From Archaeoglobus sulfaticallidus PM70-1 (lineage in GTDB: Archaea > Halobacteriota > Archaeoglobi > Archaeoglobales > Archaeoglobaceae): 64,000 bases of DNA. The position numbers were made by a program, and so were the translations under genes. The notes beneath the pieces were generated by a model that was given only the letters and a program-made list of their open reading frames with translations, was not told where the DNA came from and did not search any database. This document shows, piece after piece, positions 16,389-23,625 of this stretch. The stretch is from NCBI RefSeq assembly GCF_000385565.1, contig NC_021169.1:1532571-1596570 (forward strand). Direction: 5' to 3'. How positions within the stretch are numbered: the stretch's first letter is position 1; each line of letters opens with the position of its first letter.

Positions 16389-16583
16389 ATGCCTGTTGAA
16401 ATGACGATCGAGTTTTTGTCCGAGAAATACAAATTAAAGATTAAGAGAGTATATCCGGAAGACTGTCAGCTATGCATTTCTGGATATACTGGAAAGAAGT
16501 GCAAGTACCTGCTGAGAATCAGGAGGGAATTTTACTGCATTAGAGAGGCCGTTAAAGCCGTGGATTCGAGGCTTAAGTACTGA
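16389..16583 (+). CDS. Small cysteine-containing protein of unknown function
   Basis: A 64-residue basic protein with four cysteines in the arrangement C-x2-C-x8-C-x11-C (CQLC, KKCKY, FYCI), which could bind zinc or form an iron-sulfur site, although the spacing is not that of a standard zinc ribbon. A TATA-like AATAAATTTAAAA lies about 25 bases before the ATG, and the frame is fully open from it, so it is likely expressed leaderless. It sits between the divergent polD small-subunit gene and the enoyl-CoA hydratase gene. I do not recognise the family. Confidence 0.65.
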   Translation: MPVEMTIEFLSEKYKLKIKRVYPEDCQLCISGYTGKKCKYLLRIRREFYCIREAVKAVDSRLKY

Positions 16584-16627
16584 ACAAAATCGTAAATCTT
16601 ATAATTGTCATAATTAATGATATCTGG

Positions 16628-17407
16628 ATGAGTGCGGTGGTTTTTGAGAAATCGGATGGTATCCTCATCGCAAGGCTGAACAGACCGAATGCATTCAACG
16701 CATTGAACGAAGAGGTTGTTGATGGATTAGAAGAACTGATCAGAAAGGTCAGGACTGAGAAGGATATAAGAGCTGTAATCATAACCGGAAGTGGACGGGC
16801 ATTCAGTGCCGGAGCAGACATCAAGATGTTCCTGAGATCCGAGACCTTTCAGGCAAGAGATATCATAGAGAGATTAGGTAGAGTGCTGGAAGAGTTTGAA
16901 GATCTTGATGTGCCGATAATAGCAGCCATCAATGGATTCGCACTCGGGGGTGGCTGTGAACTGGCGATGGCCTGCGATATGATCATTGCAAGCGAGAATG
17001 CTGTTTTCGGGCAGCCAGAAATAAACATAGGGATAATACCTGGTGCTGGAGGCACACAGAGACTGGCAAGGCTCATAGGATGGAAGAAAGCTATGGAATA
17101 CTGTCTAACTGGAGAGAAAATAAGTGCGAAAGAAGCCGAAAAGCTCGGACTTGTGAATAAAGTTGTGAAAGCCGAGGAGCTTGAAAAGGCAGCGATGGAG
17201 CTTGCCAGGACAATAGCAGAGAAGTCTCCAACTGCTGTGATGCTGGTCAAGCAGGCTGTTAACAGAGGATATAAAATGTCGTTGAAAGATGGGCTGGCTT
17301 ACGAGAGGGATCTCTTCGCCCTAGCATTTTCTTCAGAGGATGCCAAAGAGGGCTTTTCAGCGTTTGTAGAGAAAAGAATGCCCAACTTCAAGAAGAAGAG
17401 AACATAA
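16628..17407 (+). CDS. Enoyl-CoA hydratase/isomerase (crotonase) family protein
   Basis: A 259-residue crotonase-fold enzyme. The oxyanion-hole segments SAGADIKMF and GFALGGGCEL are present, and both catalytic glutamates of true enoyl-CoA hydratases can be placed: Glu in GGGCELAMACD and Glu in FGQPEINIGIIPGAGG. It should hydrate 2-enoyl-CoA esters such as crotonyl-CoA in beta-oxidation. The nearby 4-hydroxybutyryl-CoA-dehydratase-like gene (18615) would make crotonyl-CoA, so the two could act in sequence. The C-terminal helices (YERDLFALAFSSEDAKEG) are complete. The ATG at 16628 follows an AATCTTATAATTG promoter-like region. Confidence 0.94.
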   Translation: MSAVVFEKSDGILIARLNRPNAFNALNEEVVDGLEELIRKVRTEKDIRAVIITGSGRAFSAGADIKMFLRSETFQARDIIERLGRVLEEFEDLDVPIIAAINGFALGGGCELAMACDMIIASENAVFGQPEINIGIIPGAGGTQRLARLIGWKKAMEYCLTGEKISAKEAEKLGLVNKVVKAEELEKAAMELARTIAEKSPTAVMLVKQAVNRGYKMSLKDGLAYERDLFALAFSSEDAKEGFSAFVEKRMPNFKKKRT

Positions 17408-18034
17408 TCAGTCCATCAGTTCGTGAACTATTGCATCCTTTACATTTTTTGGAATCACAATCCTGTTCTCTCTAAGATATAGCTCCACAACATCCTTATC
17501 TAGGTCCCCGATGGGTGTTTCAATAATTAAGTTTCTAACCCATTTCTCGCCTTCCAGCCACTTTCTATATCTCAGAACTATTGAAAAAAGCCTTGAAATC
17601 ATAATCTCATCCCTCTTATTCTGTGCATCCTTTGTAATCCCTCCGATAAACTTTCTTCCCTGATTGGTTGTCTTTCCAATGACATTCATCAGGAATACAT
17701 ATGTTCTTTCAAGTCCATGAATCAGAAGGAGTTCAGGAATTGCTGTCATTAAAACAACGAAGTCCTCCATACCCTCGCTTATTTTGGATAGAAGGATACC
17801 TATCTCACTCAGATTGTTTACATTAACACTTTTGTATTTTCTACTCTGGATTAAAGATAGAACATGGATTCTACCCTTTAGATCGTAAGCATCTATCACT
17901 TTTGATATGACATCAGGAGGTTCTGACGCGACCCATATAACCATATCCGAAACTGAACTTGATATATCAACTAAAATCGACGAACTGTCTAATCCGTCCT
18001 CCGATATCAAAAGCAGCGAATTCATGCTCATTGA
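17408..18034 (-). CDS. DUF835/KaiC-like RecA-fold protein of unknown function
   Basis: A protein of 208 residues from ATG 18034 (an upstream TTG at 18055 is unlikely). The alternation of strands and helices, with SLLLISEDGLDSSSILVD, VVLMTAIPELLLIHGLERTY and a KFIGGITKDAQNKRDE segment, resembles the DUF835/DUF7504 group of archaeal proteins with a degenerate RecA/KaiC-like fold. There is no P-loop, so ATP hydrolysis is unlikely. It lies 34 bases after the ribbon-helix-helix gene on the same strand, suggesting a two-gene unit, and its stop abuts the convergent enoyl-CoA hydratase stop. Such proteins are often linked to signal transduction, but nothing here proves it. Confidence 0.6.
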   Translation of the reverse strand, partial: SMSMNSLLLISEDGLDSSSILVDISSSVSDMVIWVASEPPDVISKVIDAYDLKGRIHVLSLIQSRKYKSVNVNNLSEIGILLSKISEGMEDFVVLMTAIPELLLIHGLERTYVFLMNVIGKTTNQGRKFIGGITKDAQNKRDEIMISRLFSIVLRYRKWLEGEKWVRNLIIETPIGDLDKDVVELYLRENRIVIPKNVKDAIVHELMD

Positions 18035-18068
18035 GTATTTGAGTAAGAAAACCAATAAAACACTTTCG

Positions 18069-18296
18069 TTATTTACTTTCGATTGATGCCATCAGTTTGG
18101 CCAAATGCACCGGGAACCTGCCTCTTTTTTTGTTAACTTTATGGATTTCTCTAATTCTTTCTATGTTGTGGCATTCAATATAGTGAATTACTGCCTGATA
18201 CAAAGCCTCTTTAACTGTTTTTTTACCAGTAGCCTCTTTTAAATCGTCTAACATGTTTTTAGGCAGTCTTGTTTGAACTATCAGATATTTCTCCAC
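18069..18296 (-). CDS. Ribbon-helix-helix-like small protein (DUF5371-like)
   Basis: A 75-residue basic protein. The N-terminus LIVQTRLPKNMLDDLKEA followed by TVKEALYQAVIHYIEC has the strand-helix-helix pattern of ribbon-helix-helix DNA-binding proteins and resembles the archaeal DUF5371 family. The C-terminus is a lysine/arginine-rich tail. It starts at a GTG (18296) and precedes the RecA-fold-like gene by 34 bases. It may be an autoregulator of that pair, but the target is not visible. Confidence 0.7.
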   Translation of the reverse strand: MEKYLIVQTRLPKNMLDDLKEATGKKTVKEALYQAVIHYIECHNIERIREIHKVNKKRGRFPVHLAKLMASIESK

Positions 18297-18614
18297 TCTA
18301 CCACATCATTATAATAACAATCACTATAGTCAGCAACCATACACTTAATAAACATTTCGATAAAGATTCATCTACAGGAAATATAAACATAACCAAAAAT
18401 AAATAAACTGTAAATATGTAAAATATAGTAAAGAACTTAGAATGCTCAAAAGTAAATAATTTGTTACATTGCATTCAACTGAACCTAAAAATCTCCATTT
18501 TTACTTGAAATATCTACACAAAAGAAATCTACGATCAGAGAGAGATATACCTATCTAAAAAATAAAAATAGAAAGTTTTTTAATTTTAAAAAATTAACGA
18601 GGAATGGTGATAGC
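18297..18614. other. AT-rich divergent intergenic region
   Basis: This 318-base stretch separates the minus-strand ribbon-helix-helix gene from the 4-hydroxybutyryl-CoA-dehydratase-like gene. I see no coding frame, RNA gene or clear operator. A TATA-like TTTTTTAATTTTAAAA lies at about 18576-18591 and a GGTGAT ribosome site precedes the ATG at 18615. Confidence 0.6.
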
Positions 18615-20033
18615 ATGTTGATTTCTGGAGATAAGTATGTGGAGAGGCTCTCAGGCTATGAACGAGAAATCTATGTCAGGGGAGAAAAAGTTGAAGATTT
18701 TACAAACCACCCGAATATAAAGCCTGTTGTTAAATCCATAGCCCTTACTTACGAGCTTGCTGGGAAAAAGGATGAGTATTCTCCATACTCCAAACTCGTG
18801 GATGATAAGGTAAACAGGCTGAATTATGTAAATGAGAATGCAGAGGACCTCATAGCAAGATACGATTTCCAGAGGGAACTAAGTATGAGGCTGGGAACCT
18901 GCAACTACAGATGCACAGGGTGCGATGCGATAAACTCCCTCTATCCAGCAACCAAAGAGATGGATGAGAGACTTGGAACGGACTACCACAAGAGGTTTCT
19001 TGAGCTTTTGAAGGAGATACAGAGGAAAGACTATGCATGCACTGCAGCACTAACAGACACAAAGGGAGATAGATCGAAGAGGCCGAAAGAGGCAAAAGAC
19101 ATGTATGTCCATGTGGTGGAGAAAAGAGAAGATGGAATAGTTGTCAGCGGAGCCAAGATCCATCAGAGCGGAGCTTTCGCTGCAGATATAAACTTCGTTC
19201 TTCCCACCCAGACATTCAAAGAGGGTGAGGAGGAGTTTGCCATCGCCTTTGCTGTTAAGCCAGAGGATGAGGGTGTGAAGTACATACTGCAGAATACCGG
19301 ATATCAGGCAAAGTTCAGGGAAGGCGGGGAGTTTGAGATCGGAAATCCATATGGAGACAGAATAACCTGCACAGTAATCTTCGACAATGTATTTATCCCA
19401 TGGGAGAGAGTTTTCGTGTTTGAGGATTTAAAGGCTACAAGAAACTTGTTAACGAATTTTGCAATATCACATAGATGTGTTGGAGCTTCATGCAAGGCCG
19501 GTTTCATCGACTCGATGACAGGAGCTGCAAGCCTCATGCTCAAGGTAAACGGGCTTGATAGGGTTCCGGTTCTCAGGCAGAAGATAGGAGAGATGGTTGG
19601 TGTTAGCGAGGCTGCTCATGCCATAGCCGTTGGTTCCGCAACGAAAGGCTTTGAGAGCTATGGCACATGGCTTCCGAACATGCTCATGGCCAACTCAGGC
19701 AAAGTCATAGGGGTTGAGGGGTTCAACAAGGTCATAATGAATCTCGCTGAGATAGCAGGAGGTATCCCGGTTACAGCTCCCTCAGAGTTCGACCTTAAGA
19801 GCGAAGAAGTGGGTAAGTATGTCGAAAAGTACCTCGTTGCCAATCCAGAGTTTTCCGCTGAGGAGAGGATGAAAGTTATAAAGTTCGTGGAGTTCTGGAT
19901 TACCAGCTCTCATTTGCTTGGTGCTGTGCATGGAGGTGGTTCTCCTGCTGCAGCAGTAGTCTTCCTGCAGATACTTGCAGACATGAAAGAGAGAGAAGAA
20001 GCTGTTAGGGATATAATAGGTCTTAAGAGATAA
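18615..20033 (+). CDS. 4-hydroxybutyryl-CoA dehydratase/vinylacetyl-CoA isomerase family protein
   Basis: A 472-residue flavin and [4Fe-4S] enzyme of the 4-hydroxyphenylacetate-3-hydroxylase superfamily. The four cluster ligands of the Clostridium dehydratase (C99, C103, H292, C299) are matched in spacing: C96-N-Y-R-C100 and H286-(x6)-C293 in SHRCVGASC. FAD-site segments (YACTAALTDTKGDRS, KIHQSGAFAADINFVLPT) are also present. The reaction is 4-hydroxybutyryl-CoA to crotonyl-CoA, or the vinylacetyl-CoA isomerisation. In Archaeoglobales this would serve degradation or carbon assimilation together with crotonase and methylmalonyl-CoA mutase, both encoded nearby. It appears to be monocistronic, with the foreign island starting about 370 bases downstream. 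Confidence 0.93.
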   Translation: MLISGDKYVERLSGYEREIYVRGEKVEDFTNHPNIKPVVKSIALTYELAGKKDEYSPYSKLVDDKVNRLNYVNENAEDLIARYDFQRELSMRLGTCNYRCTGCDAINSLYPATKEMDERLGTDYHKRFLELLKEIQRKDYACTAALTDTKGDRSKRPKEAKDMYVHVVEKREDGIVVSGAKIHQSGAFAADINFVLPTQTFKEGEEEFAIAFAVKPEDEGVKYILQNTGYQAKFREGGEFEIGNPYGDRITCTVIFDNVFIPWERVFVFEDLKATRNLLTNFAISHRCVGASCKAGFIDSMTGAASLMLKVNGLDRVPVLRQKIGEMVGVSEAAHAIAVGSATKGFESYGTWLPNMLMANSGKVIGVEGFNKVIMNLAEIAGGIPVTAPSEFDLKSEEVGKYVEKYLVANPEFSAEERMKVIKFVEFWITSSHLLGAVHGGGSPAAAVVFLQILADMKEREEAVRDIIGLKR

Positions 20034-20264
20034 TCCATTTTTTAATTTTTGGTAGTGGGTTTTGATTCTACATGCTACATGTTCCACATTTTTAAATTGG
20101 CTTTTACTGTCTTTTACATATTCTAATAAAATTTTTCCTTTTAAACTTTGTTCACAGATTACACTATTCATGCCACCCATCTACCATCCATTTGCTTGAA
20201 AGTAATGTAGATTTAATTATATTCAATAGCTATTGAGGCGATAGACATTCTAAAACGAAAGAGA
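20034..20264. other. Non-coding spacer before the cassette island
   Basis: An AT-rich spacer with TTTTTTAATTTTT directly after the dehydratase stop, which may act as a transcription terminator. A 132-codon minus-strand frame crosses it but lies mostly over the dehydratase gene and reads as a shadow. No RNA gene is visible. Confidence 0.55.
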
Positions 20265-20273
20265 TTTATACTT
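20265..20273 (+). promoter_or_regulatory. TATA-like promoter upstream of the cassette island
   Basis: TTTATACTT is centred about 23 bases before the ATG at 20291. It is the last promoter-like element before the first cassette and could supply transcription to the island, in the way that a resident integron promoter does. Confidence 0.4.
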
Positions 20274-20290
20274 GTGTAAGCATTGAAGAT

Positions 20291-20368
20291 ATGAGTAAAA
20301 ACAAGAGTCCTTTAGATATGCTGAGAAGGGGACTATCCAGAATGAGTATATATGCAATGCAGATATGA
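20291..20368 (+). CDS. 25-codon ORF immediately upstream of the cassette boundary
   Basis: MSKNKSPLDMLRRG with a further short basic-hydrophobic tail, ending at TGA 20366-20368. A TATA-like box lies 23 bases before the ATG. It ends 41 bases before the left boundary of the cassette island. It could be a genuine small basic protein, a leader peptide, or the truncated start of a gene interrupted by the island. No family can be named for so short a sequence. Confidence 0.3.
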   Translation: MSKNKSPLDMLRRGLSRMSIYAMQI

Positions 20369-20411
20369 CTCTAAATTGGAATGATATACGCAATGCGTAT
20401 ATGAACGAGTT
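20346..20411 (+). repeat. Two imperfect direct repeats at the left boundary of the cassette island
   Basis: TATATGCAATGCAGATATGA (from about 20350) and TATACGCAATGCGTATATGA (from about 20385) are related copies spaced about 35 bases apart. The second contains a 9-base inverted repeat ATATACGCA/TGCGTATAT and runs into GAACGAGTTAGGC, the left core site. In integrons the attI recombination site has direct repeats upstream of a GTT core, so this could be an attI-like site. That assignment is inference. Confidence 0.4.
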
Positions 20412-20442
20412 AGGCGAAACGCTCCTAAGGAGGTGATGGAAT

Positions 20443-21258
20443 ATGAACTATCCCATTAAACAATTAGAGAAATTGGCCCGTAAAATACAGGAGCTCTTAG
20501 GTGAATATCATAATGAAGAACTTCGCACCTTAAATTTTGACATTCCATGGGAAGAAAGAACCCGAATGTCGATGGAAGCATCAAGTAATTTTATGAGAAG
20601 AGCAGGGGTTGAAGTTCTTCCTAATGTACAAAAAGTACTTGCTGAAATTGAGGCATTATTGGAGGGGGAAGATAAAGCAATTACTGAGCGCATACGACCA
20701 ATTCTCTCGGAAGCAAAGCAATGGGCAGATCATCCTACAAATCCGCTTGGATACGCAGAATTATCAACACAATTAATGCGTCTTGCAGGACATCTTTCAG
20801 TTAGAGTGGTGGCGAAACCCACCATTTTTATAGGGTATCGTTACACTGCAGAAGATGAGAAACTGGCAAATAAATTTATTCAATTATTTGAACTTGAGGG
20901 ATTTAAGTGCGTATCTGGGAAAACTGCTAAAGCTGAAGATATAGATAAAAAAGTTAAAAAATTGATTGACCAAAGTGAAGGGGTCATTATTATATTCACT
21001 AGAGAAAAAGAGTTGAAAGATGGTGGCTGGACTACTTCAAGATGGTTAACGGATGAGAAAGCATATGCTATGGGTAGAGGCAAACCTGTTCTTCTTTTCT
21101 TTGAGAATTGTATTGCACAAACTGAAAGGAAAGGAATTCACGGTGAGCTTGAATACGTTGAATTTAATCGTGAACACCTTGACGAGGCATTCTTAAAAGC
21201 AATTCCTTATTTAAGAGACTTTCGACAACGAGTTTTAGAGAGAAAGGGGCATGAGTAA
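20443..21258 (+). CDS. TIR-domain protein, probable defence effector (cassette 1)
   Basis: A 271-residue soluble protein. Residues 1-120 form a helical domain I do not recognise. Residues about 125-225 form a TIR-like fold: PTIFIGYRYTAEDEKLA (strand A and loop), GFKCVSGKTA, a SEGVIIIFTRE strand, and RWLTDEKAYAMGRGKPVLLFF, where E205 occupies the place of the catalytic glutamate of NAD-cleaving TIR domains. Prokaryotic TIR proteins commonly deplete NAD+ on phage infection, often on a signal from a partner. The ATG is preceded by AAGGAGGTGAT (20427-20437), a very strong ribosome site inside the cassette leader. Arginine codons are CGN in about half of cases, which points to foreign origin. The specific partner, if any, is not evident. 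Confidence 0.8.
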   Translation: MNYPIKQLEKLARKIQELLGEYHNEELRTLNFDIPWEERTRMSMEASSNFMRRAGVEVLPNVQKVLAEIEALLEGEDKAITERIRPILSEAKQWADHPTNPLGYAELSTQLMRLAGHLSVRVVAKPTIFIGYRYTAEDEKLANKFIQLFELEGFKCVSGKTAKAEDIDKKVKKLIDQSEGVIIIFTREKELKDGGWTTSRWLTDEKAYAMGRGKPVLLFFENCIAQTERKGIHGELEYVEFNREHLDEAFLKAIPYLRDFRQRVLERKGHE

Positions 21259-21277
21259 TGCCGCAATGGAGCGCATC

Positions 21278-21359
21278 GCCTAACGAGAGGATATATGGCT
21301 TTGCTTTGCCTCGCCCAAATTTGCTACCGCAAACTTCAGATACCCGCCAGCCGTTAGCC
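21278..21359 (+). repeat. attC-like recombination site A (end of cassette 1)
   Basis: An 82-base site: outer boxes GCCTAAC (21278-21284) and GTTAGCC (21353-21359), inner arms GGATATATG and CAGATACCC that pair imperfectly, and a central hairpin TTTGCTACCGCAAA. A 7-base spacer separates ATACCC from the right box, as in site B. The inner part is about 80 percent alike to site C. The crossover would lie between G and TT of the right box. Confidence 0.75.
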
Positions 21360-21391
21360 GTCATTTTAATGGTCGGTGAGGTGATAAGAAT

Positions 21392-22093
21392 ATGTTAAAA
21401 AAACATAGGATTACAAGAAGGCTTGGAACTATAGTACGGGAAGCGAGTGAGGAAGTGGTACAAAGAATTTTAGATATTTATAAAGGGAATATTAGAGGGA
21501 GAGAAGAAGATATCACGGCTCAACTGGGGAGTGAAATAACCATTCATCTTATTGAAGAAATAAAGAAAAGGCTCGACGGGGAAGAATTAAACGGAGTTAA
21601 GTTTGATGTATATACTTACAAAAAGAAAAAGGAAGAAAAATTAACAGGTGCGGATTTGGCGGGAGTGCTTGAAATAGAGGTTAATGGAAAGAAAACCTCT
21701 AAAGCTTATTTGGCTCAAGCTAAAGTTTGCCAAATAAAAAGGGAAGATAGAGTTGGAAATCCAGTAATTTATTGCTACGACAAAAATATAAATGATCAGG
21801 CAAGTAAAATGCTAAACATAACTTCAGATTCCTTTTTCTTCTTATACACTAAACAAGGAATATACGTGATTCCTGCAATAGAAGTATGCTCAACTTGTAA
21901 AAATAGTATTAATACAGAGGAGCTTCACTACCATACTTTTGGAGTATTTTATGAAGAATTTTTCAAATGTTTTGTAGGTGATCATAAAATAGCTCCTATT
22001 TATAAAGACGTGAAAACTTTAGCTACTTTTGCTGAGGAGTATAAAGTTAATAATGTTCTCTATATCAAGGCAACTATTAAAAACGACGGCTAA
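21392..22093 (+). CDS. Mrr-like restriction-endonuclease-fold protein (cassette 2)
   Basis: A 233-residue protein with a nuclease core in the order E-(x)-D-QxK: GREEDITAQ with E38/E39, then LTGADLAG with D88, a strand LEIEVNG, and YLAQAKVC with Q109-A-K111. The D...QxK form is typical of Mrr and other defence nucleases. A second part contains four cysteines (KVCQ, YCYD, CSTCKN) that might bind zinc, and a YTKQGIYVIPAIE strand. The stop codon TAA lies inside the left box of attC site B, as is common in integron cassettes. Ribosome site GGTGAGGTGAT precedes the ATG. It is likely a defence or DNA-cleaving enzyme, and its target is unknown. Confidence 0.72.
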   Translation: MLKKHRITRRLGTIVREASEEVVQRILDIYKGNIRGREEDITAQLGSEITIHLIEEIKKRLDGEELNGVKFDVYTYKKKKEEKLTGADLAGVLEIEVNGKKTSKAYLAQAKVCQIKREDRVGNPVIYCYDKNINDQASKMLNITSDSFFFLYTKQGIYVIPAIEVCSTCKNSINTEELHYHTFGVFYEEFFKCFVGDHKIAPIYKDVKTLATFAEEYKVNNVLYIKATIKNDG

Positions 22094-22168
22094 CAGTGGG
22101 TGTGCGGTTTGCCATCGCTCACCCAAACCCCACCAAGGCAGGCTTCGCATACCCTCAAAACGTTAAGT
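22088..22168 (+). repeat. attC-like recombination site B (end of cassette 2)
   Basis: An 81-base site with outer boxes GGCTAAC (22088-22094) and GTTAAGT (22162-22168). The inner arms GGGTGTGCG and CGCATACCC pair over nine positions with one G-T mismatch, and the loop region holds TTGCCATCGCTCACCC. The 7-base spacer between ATACCC and the GTT box equals that of site A. The site shares the GTTTGCC, CCCAAA and GCTTCGCATA words with sites A and C in altered form. Confidence 0.75.
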
Positions 22169-22240
22169 GAAATGTCCAAGCCTGCCTTTGAAAAAGAATG
22201 TTTTTATATGGATTTAAACTTATAAATATGGGGTGAAACC

Positions 22241-22750
22241 ATGAAGCAAACAAAACTTGATTTAACAAAAGAATATAAGACCTATTACACAGCAAAAACC
22301 ACGCCCGAAATTGTTGAGATTGAAGAAGGACAATTTTTAACCATTGAAGGAAAGGGTTCTCCTGATGGCGATGAATTTCAAGCCAAGGTTAGTGCTCTGT
22401 ATTCTCTTGCCTATGGAGTGAAGAATATCTGTAAAAGAGAAGGGAAAGATTTTGTTGTTCCGAAATTAGAAGGACTGTGGTGGGTTGAATCAGATAAGCC
22501 AGCTTTAGAAGTGCCACGTGAAGAGTGGAGATGGAAACTTCTTATTCACATGCCAGAATTTGTGACTTATGAAATGGTTGAAAAAGCAAGGAAAGAAGTC
22601 ATAAAGAAGAAAAATATGAACTTGCAAAAGAAATTAGGTTCGAGAAAATGAAGGAAGGTAAATGTGTTCAGATACCTTTCAGACCCGAGAAGGACATCAC
22701 CCGAAAAGATTAAAACGATTTTAAGACAGCCTGTAAAAGAAAGGGAGTAA
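22241..22750 (+). pseudogene. GyrI-like small-molecule-binding domain gene, decayed (cassette 3)
   Basis: The intact part (22241-22651, 136 codons) matches the GyrI-like family (COG4832 type): YYTAKTTPEIVEIEEGQFLTI, then IEGKGSPDG, SALYSLAYGVKN and the signature VVPKLEGLWWVE. One extra base in an A-run near 22614 shifts the frame so that translation ends in NLQKKLGSRK. In the correct frame the sequence continues ELAKEIRFEKMKEGKCVQI, and in a further frame it ends LSDPRRTSPEKIKTILRQPV before TAA 22748-22750. Between these two pieces about 45 family residues, including the usual HHEIY strand, are deleted. A frameshift plus an internal deletion make it non-functional as a full domain. A TTTTTATATGG promoter and GGGGTGAAACC ribosome site remain upstream. 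Confidence 0.82.
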
Positions 22751-22751
22751 A

Positions 22752-23624
22752 ATGGTAAAGGATGTCTTTGTTAAAACAGCTCTGAACAAACACAGAAAGC
22801 GTGATGCATGGTTCTTGGATGATTATTCCTTAAATCCTTACCAGCTTTGTGAGTTTAATTGTGTCTATTGCTATATTCGGGGAAGCAAGTATGGAGAGAA
22901 TACGAAGCATGGTTTAGCAGTCAAAATCAACGCACCAACTTTACTGGAAAAAGAGCTTTACAAAAGGGCTAGAAAGAAAGAATATGGATTTATCGCTTTG
23001 AGCTCTGCTACAGAACCCTGGATGTACATTGAAGAAAAATACAAAGTAACGAGAAAATGTCTTGAAGTAATTGCCAGATTTAAATTTCCTGTTCATTGCT
23101 TAACAAAATCTCCACTAATTTTGAGAGATGTCGATTTACTGGATGAAATTGATAAACACGCAGTTTTACCAGAAGACTTAAAAAATAAACTGAATCGTGG
23201 AGTTTTGATAACTGTATCCCTGTCAACTCTGGATGAAAGCGTAGCAAAAGTTTTTGAACCGAACTCCCCCAAGCCAAGGGAAAGGTTAAATGCACTGAAA
23301 GAGCTTATTGATAATGGCTTTTATGCTGGGATAGCATTCATGCCTGTTTTGCCGTTTATCTCAGATTCCAATGAAGAACTGGAAGAGATGGTAAAAACCG
23401 CCAGAGAACTGGATGTTAGGCACGTATATTTCAGTCCTCTAACCATGCACGATGCTGGAAGAGAACTTTACTTCAAAGTCCTAGAGAAGTATTTTCCGGA
23501 TTTGGTAGAAAAATATGAGGCTATTTATAAAAAGTGGTATCCGGAGAAAACGTACTCTGATCAATTCTTTAGAAGGATTATTAACCTCTGTAAGAAATAC
23601 AACGTAAAACTGGGAGGAAAATGA
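22752..23624 (+). CDS. Radical SAM protein of the SPL/Rv2578c-like family (cassette 3)
   Basis: A 290-residue radical SAM enzyme. The cluster motif is CEFNCVYCYIRGS (C-x3-C-x2-C), preceded by LNPYQLCEFNC as in spore-photoproduct-lyase-like proteins. Further family features are LSSATEPWMYIEEKY, FPVHCLTKSPLILRD, ITVSLSTLDESVAKVFEPN and the AGIAFMPVLPFISDS barrel strand. Members often lie near DNA repair genes, and here an AlkD-like glycosylase follows directly. The exact reaction is unknown, with nucleic acid repair or modification the best guess. GGGAG lies just before the ATG, inside the end of the decayed GyrI-like gene, so translation may have been coupled to it. Confidence 0.88.
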   Translation: MVKDVFVKTALNKHRKRDAWFLDDYSLNPYQLCEFNCVYCYIRGSKYGENTKHGLAVKINAPTLLEKELYKRARKKEYGFIALSSATEPWMYIEEKYKVTRKCLEVIARFKFPVHCLTKSPLILRDVDLLDEIDKHAVLPEDLKNKLNRGVLITVSLSTLDESVAKVFEPNSPKPRERLNALKELIDNGFYAGIAFMPVLPFISDSNEELEEMVKTARELDVRHVYFSPLTMHDAGRELYFKVLEKYFPDLVEKYEAIYKKWYPEKTYSDQFFRRIINLCKKYNVKLGGK

Positions 23625-23625
23625 C

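Noticed and set aside
19782-20180. 132-codon minus-strand frame over the end of the dehydratase-like gene
   Set aside because: It lies mostly antisense to a strongly conserved gene and has irregular composition.
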